Assembly: GCA_021234155.1 (NCBI GenBank)
Contig: JAJEKV010000039.1
Coordinates: forward strand, 4,074,745-4,138,744
Length of the DNA: 64,000 bases
Direction of reading: 5' to 3'
Source: Isoetes taiwanensis
Lineage: Eukaryota > Streptophyta > Lycopodiopsida > Isoetales > Isoetaceae
Position 1 is the stretch's first letter; each line of letters begins with the position of its first letter. The notes below the pieces were generated by a model. That model did no database searches and was not told where the DNA came from. It saw nothing but the letters and a program-made list of their open reading frames with translations. The position numbers and the translations under genes were made by a program. Below, one piece after another: positions 52,815 to 64,000 of this stretch.

Positions 52815-54910
52815 TAGTATTCTGCTATTACTTGAAGCTACTATTTTCGGGGAGAAGCTTCATTCGGATCATGGGCCAGAATTGATGGTTTGCAAAGGCT
52901 ATTCTGGTGCTACTAGTGATTGGAATTGTCTCATAGAGTTTGGACTTTAAGTGCTATAACTTAGGGCCGGTTTTTTTTTTTAGGTTAGTGGGGCAGGATG
53001 GTTACATAAGTAGCTAATTGTAGGAAATTGAGGAATTATCTTCCATAGTACTTGGTTGTTGGGAAGAGGTTGCGACTATTGTTGGAGTACTTTTTGGAAA
53101 AGCAATCGCCCCCCATAGTACTAATGAGCCAGGAAGAGATTGAGAGACCTCCAATAGAGCATCGCAAAGAGTGGGTCGTATATCTTCTTGTGCTCTGGGC
53201 TAATTGGGTGAATAAGGGCTTTGTACCAATTTTTATTAATAACATCATCTTGACTTTGATTATTCCAGATATACATGTGCATATAAATTTATACTTTATA
53301 TATTAAGCACAAAATGGAATATGGAGGAAATCTAAAGTGAAAAATATGTAGCAATTCAAAGTTTGCTTCTATTGGTATCAGAGCCTGAGTTAGAGGCTGC
53401 AATGGAAAAAGGCAAGCTGAAGTGATTAGGGACATCTAATTGGATGAAGATTTCCCAGAACTAGACATCGATGGCCAAGTGATTGAAGCCATTAGATCTG
53501 CTTTAGAAGTGGAGGACCAATCCATGAATATGACCTAAAATGTTCAAGCAATAAATGGAGCTAAATCATCGTAGTCAAAGACCAATCCTCTTGAACCACA
53601 AGAGTCGACAGAACATCTTGGGTTTGAAAGATCAAGCCAAAAGAGTTCTGGATAGGGGTATTTTTGGGTTTGGCACAAGAAATCATGCAATTGAAGGAAG
53701 GATCCTTTACATTTTATAAAGTTTGTCTAGATTCTCTAAGATTCCATCTTTCAAAGATTTTATGGAGATTGCCTTAGATCCCTTTAGATTCCCTTAGATT
53801 CCCTCAGACTCCTTTATATTTTATAAGATCCCTTACATTCTGTGAAGATTACCTTAGGTTCTTTTCGATTTTATAGATTCTATAAGATTCCTCTAGGTTC
53901 TATAAGATTTCATGAAGATTCCTTTAGATCCCCTTAGACTCCCTTACATTTTATGAGATTGCCCTAGGTTCCTTTACATTATATGAGATTCAAATAGATT
54001 CTCTGAAGATTCCACTAGATATGCTTAGCCTCATCAAGATTCCCTTAGACTCCCTTAGGTTTCATAAAGTTTCCCTTAGATTCCCCTAGATTTTAAGAGA
54101 TTCCCTTAGATTTTTGAATGTTTTCTTATATTCCCTTTTAGTTTATGAAATTTTCTTAGATTCTCTTAGATTCCCCTAGATTTTTTTATATTCTAGAATT
54201 TTCTAGAACATTCTAGAACTTTCAAAAACATCCTAGAACTTTCTGGAAGTATTTCCTCAAATTCCCTTACATTTTCCTGAATTCCCTTACATTCTAGTGC
54301 TTTCTAGAATCTTCTAGAACTTACTAATATAATTTGGAACTTTCTGAAAGGATTCCCGTAGATTTGTTTTCATTCTAGAACTTTTTAGAACTCTCTACAA
54401 CATTCTGAAATTTTCTAGAAGGATTCCCTTAGATTCACCCATGATTCTCTCAAATTCTAAAACTTTTTAGAGCATTCTAGAACTATCCAGAAGATTCTGG
54501 AACCTTCTAGAGCTTTCTAGAGCCTTCTAAAACATTCTATAACTTTCTAGGATTAACTAAAACATTCTAGAACATTATAATCTATTTTATCTTAATTAGA
54601 CCGTTACCCTTAATATACTTAAAATATCAATTATTTTAATAAATCAATGTTTGGTCTAATGGTTAGAATAGGGGGCTTAGGGGGCAATGACCAGGGTTTA
54701 AATCCACTAAACAAAATAGAACTTTTAAATGCCTCTCATAAAGGACCGAGCATTCAATGTGAGCCATAGGATCTTGGACCTGATCAAGGGTCGAGATCGC
54801 GCCACGTGGCAAAAATCTAAAGCAACATGAGCCTTAGGATCTTGGATCTAGGCCATAGGATCTATTACATATAATTCCCAAAGCCATGTGCATCGTAAGA
54901 TATGTCTCAA
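52815..54910 (+). mobile_element. 2.1 kb direct repeat, copy B
   Basis: Repeats copy A in the same order: leader, primer-binding site at 53373-53384, stop-filled leader, 'cttagattccc' array, TTCTAGAA array (seven perfect alternating blocks at 54191-54223), and tRNA-like segment at 54651-54715. It has a deletion of about 15 bp after 'agagttctgg' relative to A and scattered substitutions. Both copies end at 'atgtctcaa'. They flank the foldback symmetrically. Confidence 0.65.
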
Positions 54911-55559
54911 GGGTAAAAGCACGTTAGGGTGTCATACATTAGGGGGCAATTCATGTAAACTTTTGAACGGGTTGCTGAATTTTAAATGTACTTATTTCAT
55001 GTATAAATTTTGTCTTATATATTTAAAAAGGGGCAAAATTCCCGTTTGTTTGTAATTATGACGAGTAGAGGTCGGCGGCTGATGCGAAACTCCTGGAGGA
55101 AATTCCTCCCTCCAATTTCCTCCAGGAAAATTCCCTCCAGAAAAATTTCCTTCCAAGAAAATTCCCAGATCAAACCAAGAAAGTAGAACACAATTTGAAT
55201 TTTTTTCCAGGATCAGGATCAGGAAACATGCAATCTGGTGATTTTGAAACTGAATGTGGCGATCAGGAGAACATGCAATCTGGTGATTTTGAAACCGAAT
55301 GTGGCAAACATCAGATGGCATCTGGTGAATTCAAAATTGTGAAGAGTAAACAACGGTGGCATGCGGTAATTTGAAAGTGGGAGAGATGAGAAAGGGAAAA
55401 AGAAGATGGCGAGCATGATAGCTTAAATTGAAAAGGGTAGTACATCCTCAAGGTATGTTACCAAAAAATAAGGACCGGTGTGCAAAATGTCATATTCTTG
55501 TTATGAGAAAAGAAGTGAATCTCGGCTCCTAATCAAAGGTACTTATTTGCTTCTAGATT
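54911..55559. other. Intergenic, small direct repeats
   Basis: 'caatctggtgattttgaaac' plus 'gaatgtggc' is repeated at about 55229 and 55274. Short 'cctccaggaaa' words recur around 55090-55170. No gene. Confidence 0.5.
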
Positions 55560-58359
55560 CTTGCAAGATCACGGGCTATTGGAGCTTTTGAACTGTGGAT
55601 TGGGTTGCCTTCACAAGCAAAGTGGTCAAGCATGCAATTTTAGAAAACCTTAAAGATGGATTGGAAGAGGTAAAATGCTCTAATAGTGGTGATAAATTGG
55701 GCGCCAAGCACTCAGTTTATCAATGGTTGTGGGGAAAAATGGTGATTTGAAGCAAAAGGGAATTGCTTGCAAGATGCTCAAATGCCATCCCCGAAATATT
55801 TCATATCTTCGCTAGCGTAAGAAAGAGAATGGCAATTCTTTGGTTCAAACATTTGGGCATTAGCATGCGAAGGAAGGCTAGATCCGATCGTTTGGATGAA
55901 GAAACCAAGCTAAAAGTCATCCAGCCTGGCTTAACAACACCAAGGTTTCACCAAAGTACTGAGGGATGTGAGGAAAAAAAGAAGCGAGGCAATCCAAAGA
56001 TCTTGACATTCCTCGGTATTAAAGCTTTTGTCAAAGAAACTATTACATTTCAGGTTTCTTTGTTGTTTTCATGTACATTTTCATGCACATATGTGAACTC
56101 CTCTACTAATCTTAGTTTACTTGCTTTGATATAGCCTTTTTTGATTCTGTTTTGCTTCATCAGTATTATACATGTAAATGAGGTTTATGAGGTCATCTAC
56201 TTGCTCTTGGAAGTATTTCATGTATATTATGTGATATATATGTACATAGTGTAAGGATGTAAGATTAAATGTGCCGAAGTGAACTCCTTTGCCAATCTTA
56301 GTTTACTTGCTTTGATGTAGTTTTTTTTATTCTGTTTTTACTTAATGTATTATACATGTAAATGAGGTTTATGGGGTCATCTACTTGCTCTTGGAAGTAT
56401 TTCATGTATAATATGTGATATATATGTACATAGTGTAAGGATGTAGGATTAAATGTGCTATAAATTGATACTATACATAATCTACTGTACATATGTACTG
56501 AATATGTACAGATTCAATCAAATCTTTTTACATGTACAACTGATATATACTGGTATACATAGTATTTCTTACTTATGTCTTGGATATGTAAGGTATTCAA
56601 TGCACGATCTTCTCCAACTTACATATTTTCTTTTTGCAATGCAAAATGAGAAATGGTGTATGAGCGGTTTGTGGAGGAGAATCCAGATGCGGATGTTGGT
56701 ATTAGAATGTTCGAATACCGAAACCAAGTTGCATAAGGAAATTGAAGGAGAGAAACACTTTGTTGTGTCAAGCATGAACAAGCGAGAGAATTTCAGAAAA
56801 GCTTTCAACTCTATGAGGCAGAAGTTTCACATAAATTGCAGTTGCAATTGTGATGTATGTGCTGTTGGTACACATAAGGGGGGATTGTGAAAAATGTGGT
56901 AAGCAAAAGATTCCCTTATGTCCAAAAGAGACTGATCAGAATAATGAAGATGATGTTAAATGGCAGGCTTCTTGTTATATGGGAGAAGTCAAGGAAGGGC
57001 ACTTCTAGAAGACTAAGATTGGTGGAGAAGCAAGCAGATGCTCCTTTCATGCTATCCGCCATGTTTGATCACATGAAAAAGTTTGTGCATCACAACTTTG
57101 CGGCTCATTGGCGAGCAAGGAATTTAGGAGAAGCATTCAGAGTCTAAGAGATGATTACGTGATATCGAGTAGACTTTGCGAGAAAATTACACATTGCAGC
57201 CCTTCAAAGAAGTGCGGTCGAACATTGGAATGCAGACCGGATCACTATTTTGGTACACATCACTCTCTTCAAGGTAAATGGTAAGTTCTGCGTAAGACTG
57301 TTCACTTTATATGTTTCGATAATAGAAGTCATGACACACATTTTGTACAACATGCATTTCAACTTCATCTTGATGGTTGAAAGAGAATGGAGGATCTCAC
57401 ATGCGGTATCATCTCGTGTGGTCGGATGGTTGTGCCGCTTTCGGTTCAAATCCGGAAGATCATTCTACTTCATATGCGGTACCATTGTCGGAGATGGCAT
57501 TCGTGTACAATGGAATTTCTTGGATCGGGGCATGGGAAGGGGAACATGATGGAGAGGCTGCCAAGGCCAAGCAACTCTTGGCCGATGAGCAAAGAAGAGA
57601 GCATGGGATTGAAATAAAGGGTGCTCATGATGCCCTGTGTTGTTTTGAGAAACAAGAAATCTCAAGTTAAGTAGAGTGTATTGAGAAGTGAAGGAGGCTA
57701 AGATTGATGTGTCAAAGCCATTTGATGTGCAACCCCTTCCGGTGTCCAAAGTCGGTAATTGTGTATCTTCCATAAGTCCGGAGGACCCAACCTTCTTGAT
57801 GGTTAGACCACTATCTTGTTTTTGCAAAGGCTCGCATAAACTTTGAATGGCGGGCATGTGAGTCTATTCAACACCGTGGAAAGTGGGCATTGAAGAAGCT
57901 AGTCCCATGTGCACATCTTTGAAGGTACGTAATTGGAATCGAAACGCAATGTTTGCAAATGAGGTAGAGGAGTTACATGATGTGATACAGTTTGGTGATA
58001 ATTTTGCTTCTTTTGCTCTTCCTGGTAATGAGGAAGATGTGCCATACTATGTTCTTGCTTGCACTAGAGAAAAGCATGTATTGGATCAAACAGTCATTGA
58101 TGATTACAAGAATGAGCATCATGCGGTGACCTTGATCATATCACTCTTGTTATCGAAATTGCCAAGTTGCCATAACAAATATAAGCCGTTGGATGATAGA
58201 GAAGTATTGGTGCCCGAGAGAGTCGTTATTGGAGCTAAATTTCCCATGAAGAAGATAAATCACGGGGTTAAAGGTGTTAGTGTAGCTTTTGCATTGTCTG
58301 ATGATGTGCATGAGATGTTGCTAGGAAGTCTTCCCGAAATGGTGGATGCCTTGGATTAG
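55560..58359 (+). pseudogene. DDE-like transposase region with DFA, SDG and GHGKG motifs
   Basis: Frames shift repeatedly, but conserved-looking blocks occur in order on plus: KHAILENLKDGLEE and an Arg/Lys-rich segment (55600-56050), YERFVEENPDADVG (about 56656), a Cys cluster CSCNCDVCAVG with CEKCG (56835-56900), VDFARKLHIAA and EHWNADRITI (57169-57260), WSDGCAA (57419), GSGHGKG (57522-57542) and a C-terminal frame 57883-58359 with ASFALPGNEEDVPYYVL. From memory, the order DFAEN.., HWN..Q.T, SDG..QFK, GHGKG..DG occurs in unnamed transposase-like proteins predicted in many animals. Introns versus frameshifts could not be fully separated; a 180-bp tandem duplication sits in the middle. Confidence 0.5.
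56095..56460. repeat. 180-bp tandem duplication
   Basis: Copy 1 at about 56095-56276 and copy 2 at about 56280-56460 share 'aatcttagtttacttgcttt', 'acatgtaaatgaggttta' and 'atatatatgtacatagtg'. Identity is high with a few indels. It falls between coding blocks of the transposase-like region, consistent with an intron. Confidence 0.75.
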
Positions 58360-58651
58360 GTGAAGGCTTTGAATTTGCGGTGCTTTTTGTATTGTGTTAC
58401 TTTTTGAATTGAATTGAATTTGCGTGGTTTGTACTTGTGTGAACTACGGGTTTGTAAAATATAGCATGGAACATGTTGAAGTTCAAATCGTAGACAAGTG
58501 CAAAAGGTACACATAATTATATTTCTGGAGCAAATAGTACAGTGTACACACTTAATAACTTAAGAAGCAGGCCTAATCACTATGTCATTTGGAACACAAT
58601 ATCTCAATACTATTGCATCATGCACGCCTTTCTTCCAACGGTTTCGTGGAT

Positions 58652-59905
58652 TTACATGTCTTTTGCAGCAGTAGCACTTGCTGTTGGGCATTCTCTGGCT
58701 ATTGGAAGGCCGGTCCACCCTATTGGCTGATCAACTACTTCTGCAAAGGATGGTCTCCCCCAAGGATTATGTAGTAAACCTTGGGATGCAAGTAGATTTA
58801 GCAAATTGCTTCGAGTATCTGAATCACTGATTCTCTCAACCATTTCCCAAAGCTCAGGAAGCATGGTATTCGACCTTGGATTAGTCCCCCGGCCAGCATA
58901 TTGGGAACTTAGATTTGTTTCTTCTATATCAGTTGGTTGAAGATCTACTTCAGCTGGTTGAAGAATTTGACACTTGTTTTGTAGATCATTCCTTACACCT
59001 ACAATGCATACAAAATTATTAGTATATCATGTGAAAGCTTAACTATATTACCTAAGTTATGTACATACAGCCTGTATTGCAAAAGCTCTACAACATACAA
59101 CATCTAAGCATAATTGTATTACCTAAGTTAGATACATACACGAAGATGTGCCCGTGTCCTCGACTTGTTTGCTATCTGATGTACCAGCACACTCATCTTG
59201 TACCCAACCTTCATCATCTTCACTAGATTCTTCTATTATTGTGAATCTCTTCACTGTGATGCTAGGCTTCTTAATTAGCAAGCAACCTCTATTGCAAAAG
59301 CTCCATAAACTATCAATGTCTTCACCATATTGAGATTTTATGCATTTCACTCTTGTGTCATTGTATGCACGAGAAGTATCAAATTGATGCTCTTGGACAT
59401 AAGTGGTAAAGTCATTTGCATTCTTCAAGCCTACAAACCAGTCAAATAGCCAACACAAATCTTTGTCTTCATCAGTTAGCCTGGGATGCCATACTGGTAT
59501 GCAGCAAGAGCAACCCTCATTGAAGATACATTTGAAAGGAAGGTCATTAATCATAACACATCTATTTCCGTGATTCGGATACTTGAGGAGTGGAATATCC
59601 AAAGGGAAAAGAGATATATACGTCCCATCATTGGCCTCTAAGAAGAGGGTCCAACATCTATTGCCACCATAAATGAATTTAAATCTTGGTATGCCTTGCT
59701 CATACAACTTGTCTACAATGGTCATCGAACACATCAAGGGAAGATCGACCAAACCAAATCCCAATGGTTGGAACACGGTACAACAATGATTTCGACAATG
59801 GGCGACAAAAGAAGACTCCATCAGGTAATTGGATTGGCACTTGAGTGTCATTATAGTCTTTGGGTGCTGATTTACAATAGTAACCCAAAATGCCTTGGAG
59901 ATCAA
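58652..59905 (-). CDS. Unassigned minus-strand gene, at least two exons
   Basis: A long minus frame (59123-59905) encodes a Cys-rich protein with IPRFKFIYGGNRCWTLFLEA, CVMINDLPFKCIFNEGCSCC and LCWLFDWFVGL. A donor at 59139 and an acceptor at 58999 splice in phase to a last exon 58652-58998, which ends with PSFAEVVDQPIGWTGLPIAR and a stop. A competing frame (59700-59888, ILGYYCKSAPKDYND) reads well upstream, suggesting a frameshift near 59720. No family recognised. It converges on the transposase-like region and may belong to the same mobile element. Confidence 0.4.
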
Positions 59906-60099
59906 ATATAATAAGCCACGTAAGTAATCCAGGCGGTTAGGTTAGCCATACATCTAACCCGACCAAGCCTAAGGATAAGACAGAAAGTCTAAACTAATTC
60001 TAGTTTTTAACCCTTGATAGAAATTAAAGCGTTGCAAACAATTTCTTATTCAAATAAATTTCAAAGTACAATAGTCAATTAGCTTTAAATTCCATAAGT

Positions 60100-61706
60100 T
60101 GGAATGAGTTTAACTACCACTCTTACGCCCGGCCCGGTGACAACTTGTTTTGTCTCATCTCTTCTTCTCAAACCATATTCAATCATGGATTTTATTAATA
60201 CATTTCTTACGCCAAGTGCAAAATCCTTGTCGAACCATGTTGATGGCGCAACAAACACAAGAATTAAGATCCGCTATAATAAAACATCCCAAAAGATTTA
60301 TGTGAAATATAAGAACAACTCACCATGCTTTTAGAATTCACTTGGGCATCCACAAAAGCTTGCATAAAGGCCATCACATAAAGACCATGACTTACATTAT
60401 CACGGTTGTTGTGGAACCTCCGGAATAGTTTCCTTCTTCCTTTGCATTCTTCACATATAATTCAACTCTACATGAGCTAGAGTTGGTTAGATATGTGATG
60501 ACATCCTTATGAAGCCTGCACACACAAATGAGAACATGCAACTAAGATTTAAGCAAGCAAAGAATTGGTACATATCTTCGAAAGAAAATGCTCACATATT
60601 TAGGAGTTTCTTTGTCCCTTTGTTATACCGGTCATGGAGTTCAACACAATAATTGCGAAGAAGCCATTGAGGTGGTACCGCAATTTTTGCAGAACTCTAA
60701 AACAAAAATCACCAAAACATGATGGGCGGGGTCCTCAACTTGAACTGGAACCATAATATCTTGGCATTTACTAACAACAATGCCTTGTAGCCCTTTCTCA
60801 AGCTGCATACCGATTTGTCCCATACTATTAGCATCCGGGGCTAATCTTTTAAATGCTGCCCGATAAGTCAAAAAGTTTTCTGAAGGGAAAAAAAGAAGAC
60901 ATCTCGCCATTTGGATGTCAATGTGTTGCTCACATACCTTCGAATATGTCTAAATGTCTGTTAGACATGTGCCTATCTTTAAACAATGTCTCCACACAAT
61001 ACTTTTCGTGACCTTAATCGGAGGTTCAGCTTGGAGCGGATAGAATGGAACCATTGTGCGAAGGTTATCCATGTCACTTTGCAAACCAAGCATCAATGGT
61101 AACTAGCATAAAACACATATTTACTAATCAATTACACTTACAGTTGCTCAAGCGATGTCGGCTTCTAGTTCTCTTAGCTGGCGCGACACCTTTGTATCTT
61201 TTCTTTTTCTTGACTCTTTTCGTTCACACCACTATCGTAGACTGTTCTATCCTCGATTCCTCCTTCTCTTGCTTCACCACAACCACCTGCTTCATATCTG
61301 TAGCCACATTCTCCACTAAAATTTCTTCAGTACCAGTTGTATATGTTCCTGTCTTACATGATTCTTCAATCTTTTCGATTGTAGTTCCAACTAAGGCCAT
61401 AGATCCACTAGTTTCCTCTGTTTCTGCGAATAATAAAATGTATGAACATGCAATAACTAAATGCAATAAGTAGTTTTTGACTTACCACTTGAAAACAGCA
61501 TTTCAAGTTCGATTACGATGATGTGGCATTGGCTTTAGAATTGGTACCTTACGCACATTATGCAGAATTGTTTTCTTTGGAGTGTCGAAAACCTCTACAA
61601 TAATATCTTTTTTCTTTAGAGTGTCAGAGACGGCTTCATTGTTCTCCTCGCTCGCTGGTTCCAGTACTACAAGATAAGTCATTGTCAACAACAGCATAAA
61701 CATCAA
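60100..61706 (-). pseudogene. Minus-strand coding fragments, possible Ulp1-like piece and NLS
   Basis: The minus frame 60641-60910 has NFLTYRAAFKRLAPDANSMG and IMVPVQVEDPAHHVLVIFVL; the latter resembles the VPI..HW.LVVI strand of Ulp1-type cysteine peptidases often carried by plant transposons, but the Trp is missing and evidence is weak. Further upstream, 61224-61466 and 61503-61706 encode acidic, Glu/Lys-rich stretches, and near 61150-61220 a highly basic KRVKKKKRYKG with KRTRSRHR, NLS-like, after an in-frame stop. These could be exons of one decayed gene with 58652-59905. Confidence 0.3.
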
Positions 61707-62800
61707 GAAAATGTAGAAATTAAACTAATATGGACACACCTGTGTTGCCACATTCAGCCCTTTGCTTCAGGAGCTCAATTTGTTGTGCATATGAAGCTAC
61801 AATTGTAACTTTGCTTGTGACAAGCTGTATCATTATTAAAAAATGAGCTCAATTTGCTTCCTTATAAAATCCAAAGCAAATTCATTTAAAACTAATTACT
61901 TACTTGATGTTCCTTTTCCTCCTCTCTCATGCTCTGCTACAAATGTGTTGAATGTGTTGGAGGTGACACGGATGTGGGCCGGGGTTGACTTATCATAGCT
62001 TCCCTCCATAATAATCATCTACACAACTTGAAAAATCAAGTGTCTTTGCGGGAGGATCTACTGTTCTTGCCAAGCATCTGCATCACGAGGTGAAATTGAA
62101 ATACATATGAAAATACCATAACCACATATCACATACCTTTCTCGGCTTCTTTATACTACCCATGTCACTGCAAGAATGAAAGCATTACCAATAATAACTA
62201 GATGACTGAAAGAAATGTACAATCGGAAAAGCAATGTACAATCCAATTCCAAATGTATTCCATGTATCTGTATTGCAGAACTATGTACAGTTTTATGTAC
62301 CCACATCCAAATGTAGAAAGCTTCCTAGAAAAAAGAATTCATAAATGCATTCCATGTAGCTGTACTAGATATATGTATTTGGAGCCAACTGTAGAAAAGC
62401 TTACTGGAAAATTGTAATTGCATTAAAATGTATCATAGAGTACAGCATGTATCAAAATGTCCCCCAGTAGAAGACCACATGTTATACAAATGTACACACA
62501 GGCAGTTACCTACTTATCCTATTTTCTTAGTACATAAAAGTAACTCCTCAATATTATCTGGCAACACTGTACATCATGCACATTAATAATATGCATGTAC
62601 TAACATGATGTTTACACCAGCCTAGAAAAGCAAAACGATCCAACCCTACAAATCTTCACTTCAACCTACATTTTAAAACCCAAATGTAATTAATATACTA
62701 CAGAACAATTAATGCACAACCAATGCACAACTTCTAACTAATATCCATCTACCAATCTTACACCGAACTAATAAAGAAAGACATGAAAGAAATCGATTAT
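61707..62800. other. AT-rich stretch, diverged 90-bp duplication
   Basis: A block with 'gcattccatgta' or 'gtattccatgta', then 'ccaa-tgtagaaa-gctt', occurs at about 62250-62325 and 62345-62402. Otherwise no gene recognised. Confidence 0.4.
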
Positions 62801-62806
62801 GCATGC

Positions 62807-64000
62807 TTACCTTTTCCAATCAGCCCCAATGCGAGGTAGATTCACATCCCATGTGCGGCTGGTACCATGCAGATTGTTCCTTGTGCTAGCAAGATAGGAG
62901 ATACATAATAGGCGTAAGGATGTGCGCAAGATGCCAATACCACCGGGAGGAACCAAAACACTTTGCTTTCGCATAATTTGTGCAGGACTGAAAATCAGCA
63001 TTTGGCTGCTCTGCAACTGAAACCAAAGAAAGAGGAGGAGGCTGCAAGCTAAGGACCGAGGAGTGATCTAAGAACTCCCTCAACTCCAAAATCTTTGTGT
63101 CCCCCTCCTCAATTGCTCTCTTTTTTGAAGACCTTAAATTGAGTTCAGAATCTAGCTGCCTCAACTCAGATGCTTTTGCTTCCACTTCCTTGCTAAGCTC
63201 AGCTAGATCCCGCCCCCGCTTGCTCTTCTGCGCAATTGCATCCTCCACCTTCCATTTTATGTGCTCAAACTTCATAGCACTACCGTCACTTCCATCCATC
63301 TGCTGTTGAAATGCCTCCAACTCTGACATCAGATTCAAGTAATTAGTCTCGGCCTCATGGACTAGCTTAGAATATACTGCCCTTTCCCCTTCCCTATGCT
63401 TCAAAGTCTCGTATAGCTGCAGTCTCGTCTCCTGTAAATTCTGCATCTCCTTACATATGCTTTCCTTCAAAGAGGATCTGCTCTCAAGAAATACATTCAA
63501 ACTGTCCAGATCCTCTTTTTTGTAGAAAGTATCATAGGACTTGTGGCCCTTGGCATTGCTGGACTTGACTGTTACAACTTCAGTCAAAACCTCGGATTCT
63601 TTGACCTTGCTTTTAGCTGTGGCTGTTTTTTTAACATCATCCCAATCAACTGATTCACCTTTTAAGTGTAAGGCAAATGCTCTAGCAAAATACAGGGGAA
63701 CATAGTGATTCTGTACATCTTTCCTACCGAATGCAAACTCATACCACTTAAAAATTCTGCGCCTGGTCTTCCAACTTCACCAGCTCATCCTTGTACCCGT
63801 ACCTGGTAGGTTCCTTAGATCCCCAAACTTCTGTCACTAAAGAGTTGTACTCTGCAAATTTTTCCTTGAATTTCATATTCGCGGATCCCTTGCGAGAAAA
63901 AATCTTTGTGTCCTCTTTCTTTGCGGCCGGGACTTCGGACTTCAAATGTGTCCCCTGCTTTGGAAGCCACGGGAGATTTTTGGACTGATGAAGGGCAGCA
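62807..64000 (-). pseudogene. Transposon-type coiled-coil / zinc-finger protein, copy 2
   Basis: Minus strand, running in from the window edge. The N-terminal part (63748-63945) has EVWGSKEPTRYGYKDELVKL and ends DQAQNF; one extra T in a run of five near 63750 shifts the frame, after which KWYEFAFGRKDV and YFARAFALHLKGESVDW follow. Then comes a long coiled coil (62886-63587), for example YDTFYKKEDLDSLNVFLESR and LAELSKEVEAKASELRQLDS. A degraded Cys/His part across frames includes VVLASCAHPYAYY. The match to copy 1 at 15.6-17.3 kb lies in FARAF-(T/A)-LH, G-x3-(I/V)-(N/D)-W, the coil and H-x3-Y/F near the finger. Confidence 0.5.

Overview
This is a plant nuclear genome window. It has GT-AG introns, a plant-type Dicer-like gene, a UDP-arabinopyranose mutase (RGP) gene and an AP2/ERF relic, embedded in decayed L1-type LINE, Copia, foldback and unclassified DNA-transposon material. 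I cannot name the species. Large transposon-filled introns and very low gene density fit a repeat-rich land plant, possibly a non-seed vascular plant, but that is inference.

Only two genes look intact, both on the minus strand. At 6.2-7.6 kb is a 4-exon, 357-codon RGP/UAM gene for cell-wall arabinose supply. At 28.0-46.2 kb is a 26-exon Dicer-like gene that I could assemble exon by exon with consistent splice phase, giving 1746 residues. Its order is helicase, DUF283, PAZ, RNase IIIa, RNase IIIb and two dsRBDs. It reads most like the DCL4 branch. Its introns carry LINE tails, a 1.1 kb TIR element, a MITE-like foldback and a G-tract-rich insert.

Region by region: 1-6 kb, LINE debris and small duplications; 6.2-8.3 kb, RGP gene and putative promoter; 9.5-14.1 kb, a decayed LINE (ORF1, endonuclease, reverse transcriptase) on plus; 14.2-17.3 kb, repeats followed by a coiled-coil/zinc-finger gene of transposon type; 17.5-21.7 kb, Copia gag and LTR remnants joined to a GC-rich LINE; 22.0-23.1 kb, a broken AP2/ERF copy; 26.2-26.4 kb, a cluster of long palindromes; 26.5-27.6 kb, another LINE; 28-46.2 kb, the DCL gene; 46.4-49 kb, tandem repeats, a miRNA-precursor-like hairpin and unassigned sequence; 50.0-54.9 kb, two 2.1 kb direct repeats with tRNA-Met primer-binding sites, heat-shock-element-like arrays and a tRNA-like segment, flanking a 600-bp foldback; 55.5-64 kb, a plus-strand transposase-like region convergent with minus-strand reading frames, ending in a second coiled-coil/zinc-finger copy.

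The most interesting points are the reconstructed DCL gene, the long foldback that could make dsRNA (a Dicer substrate), and the 55-64 kb element with its relative at 15.6-17.3 kb, which may be a poorly described plant DNA transposon family. Everything is read by eye; no search or folding program was run.
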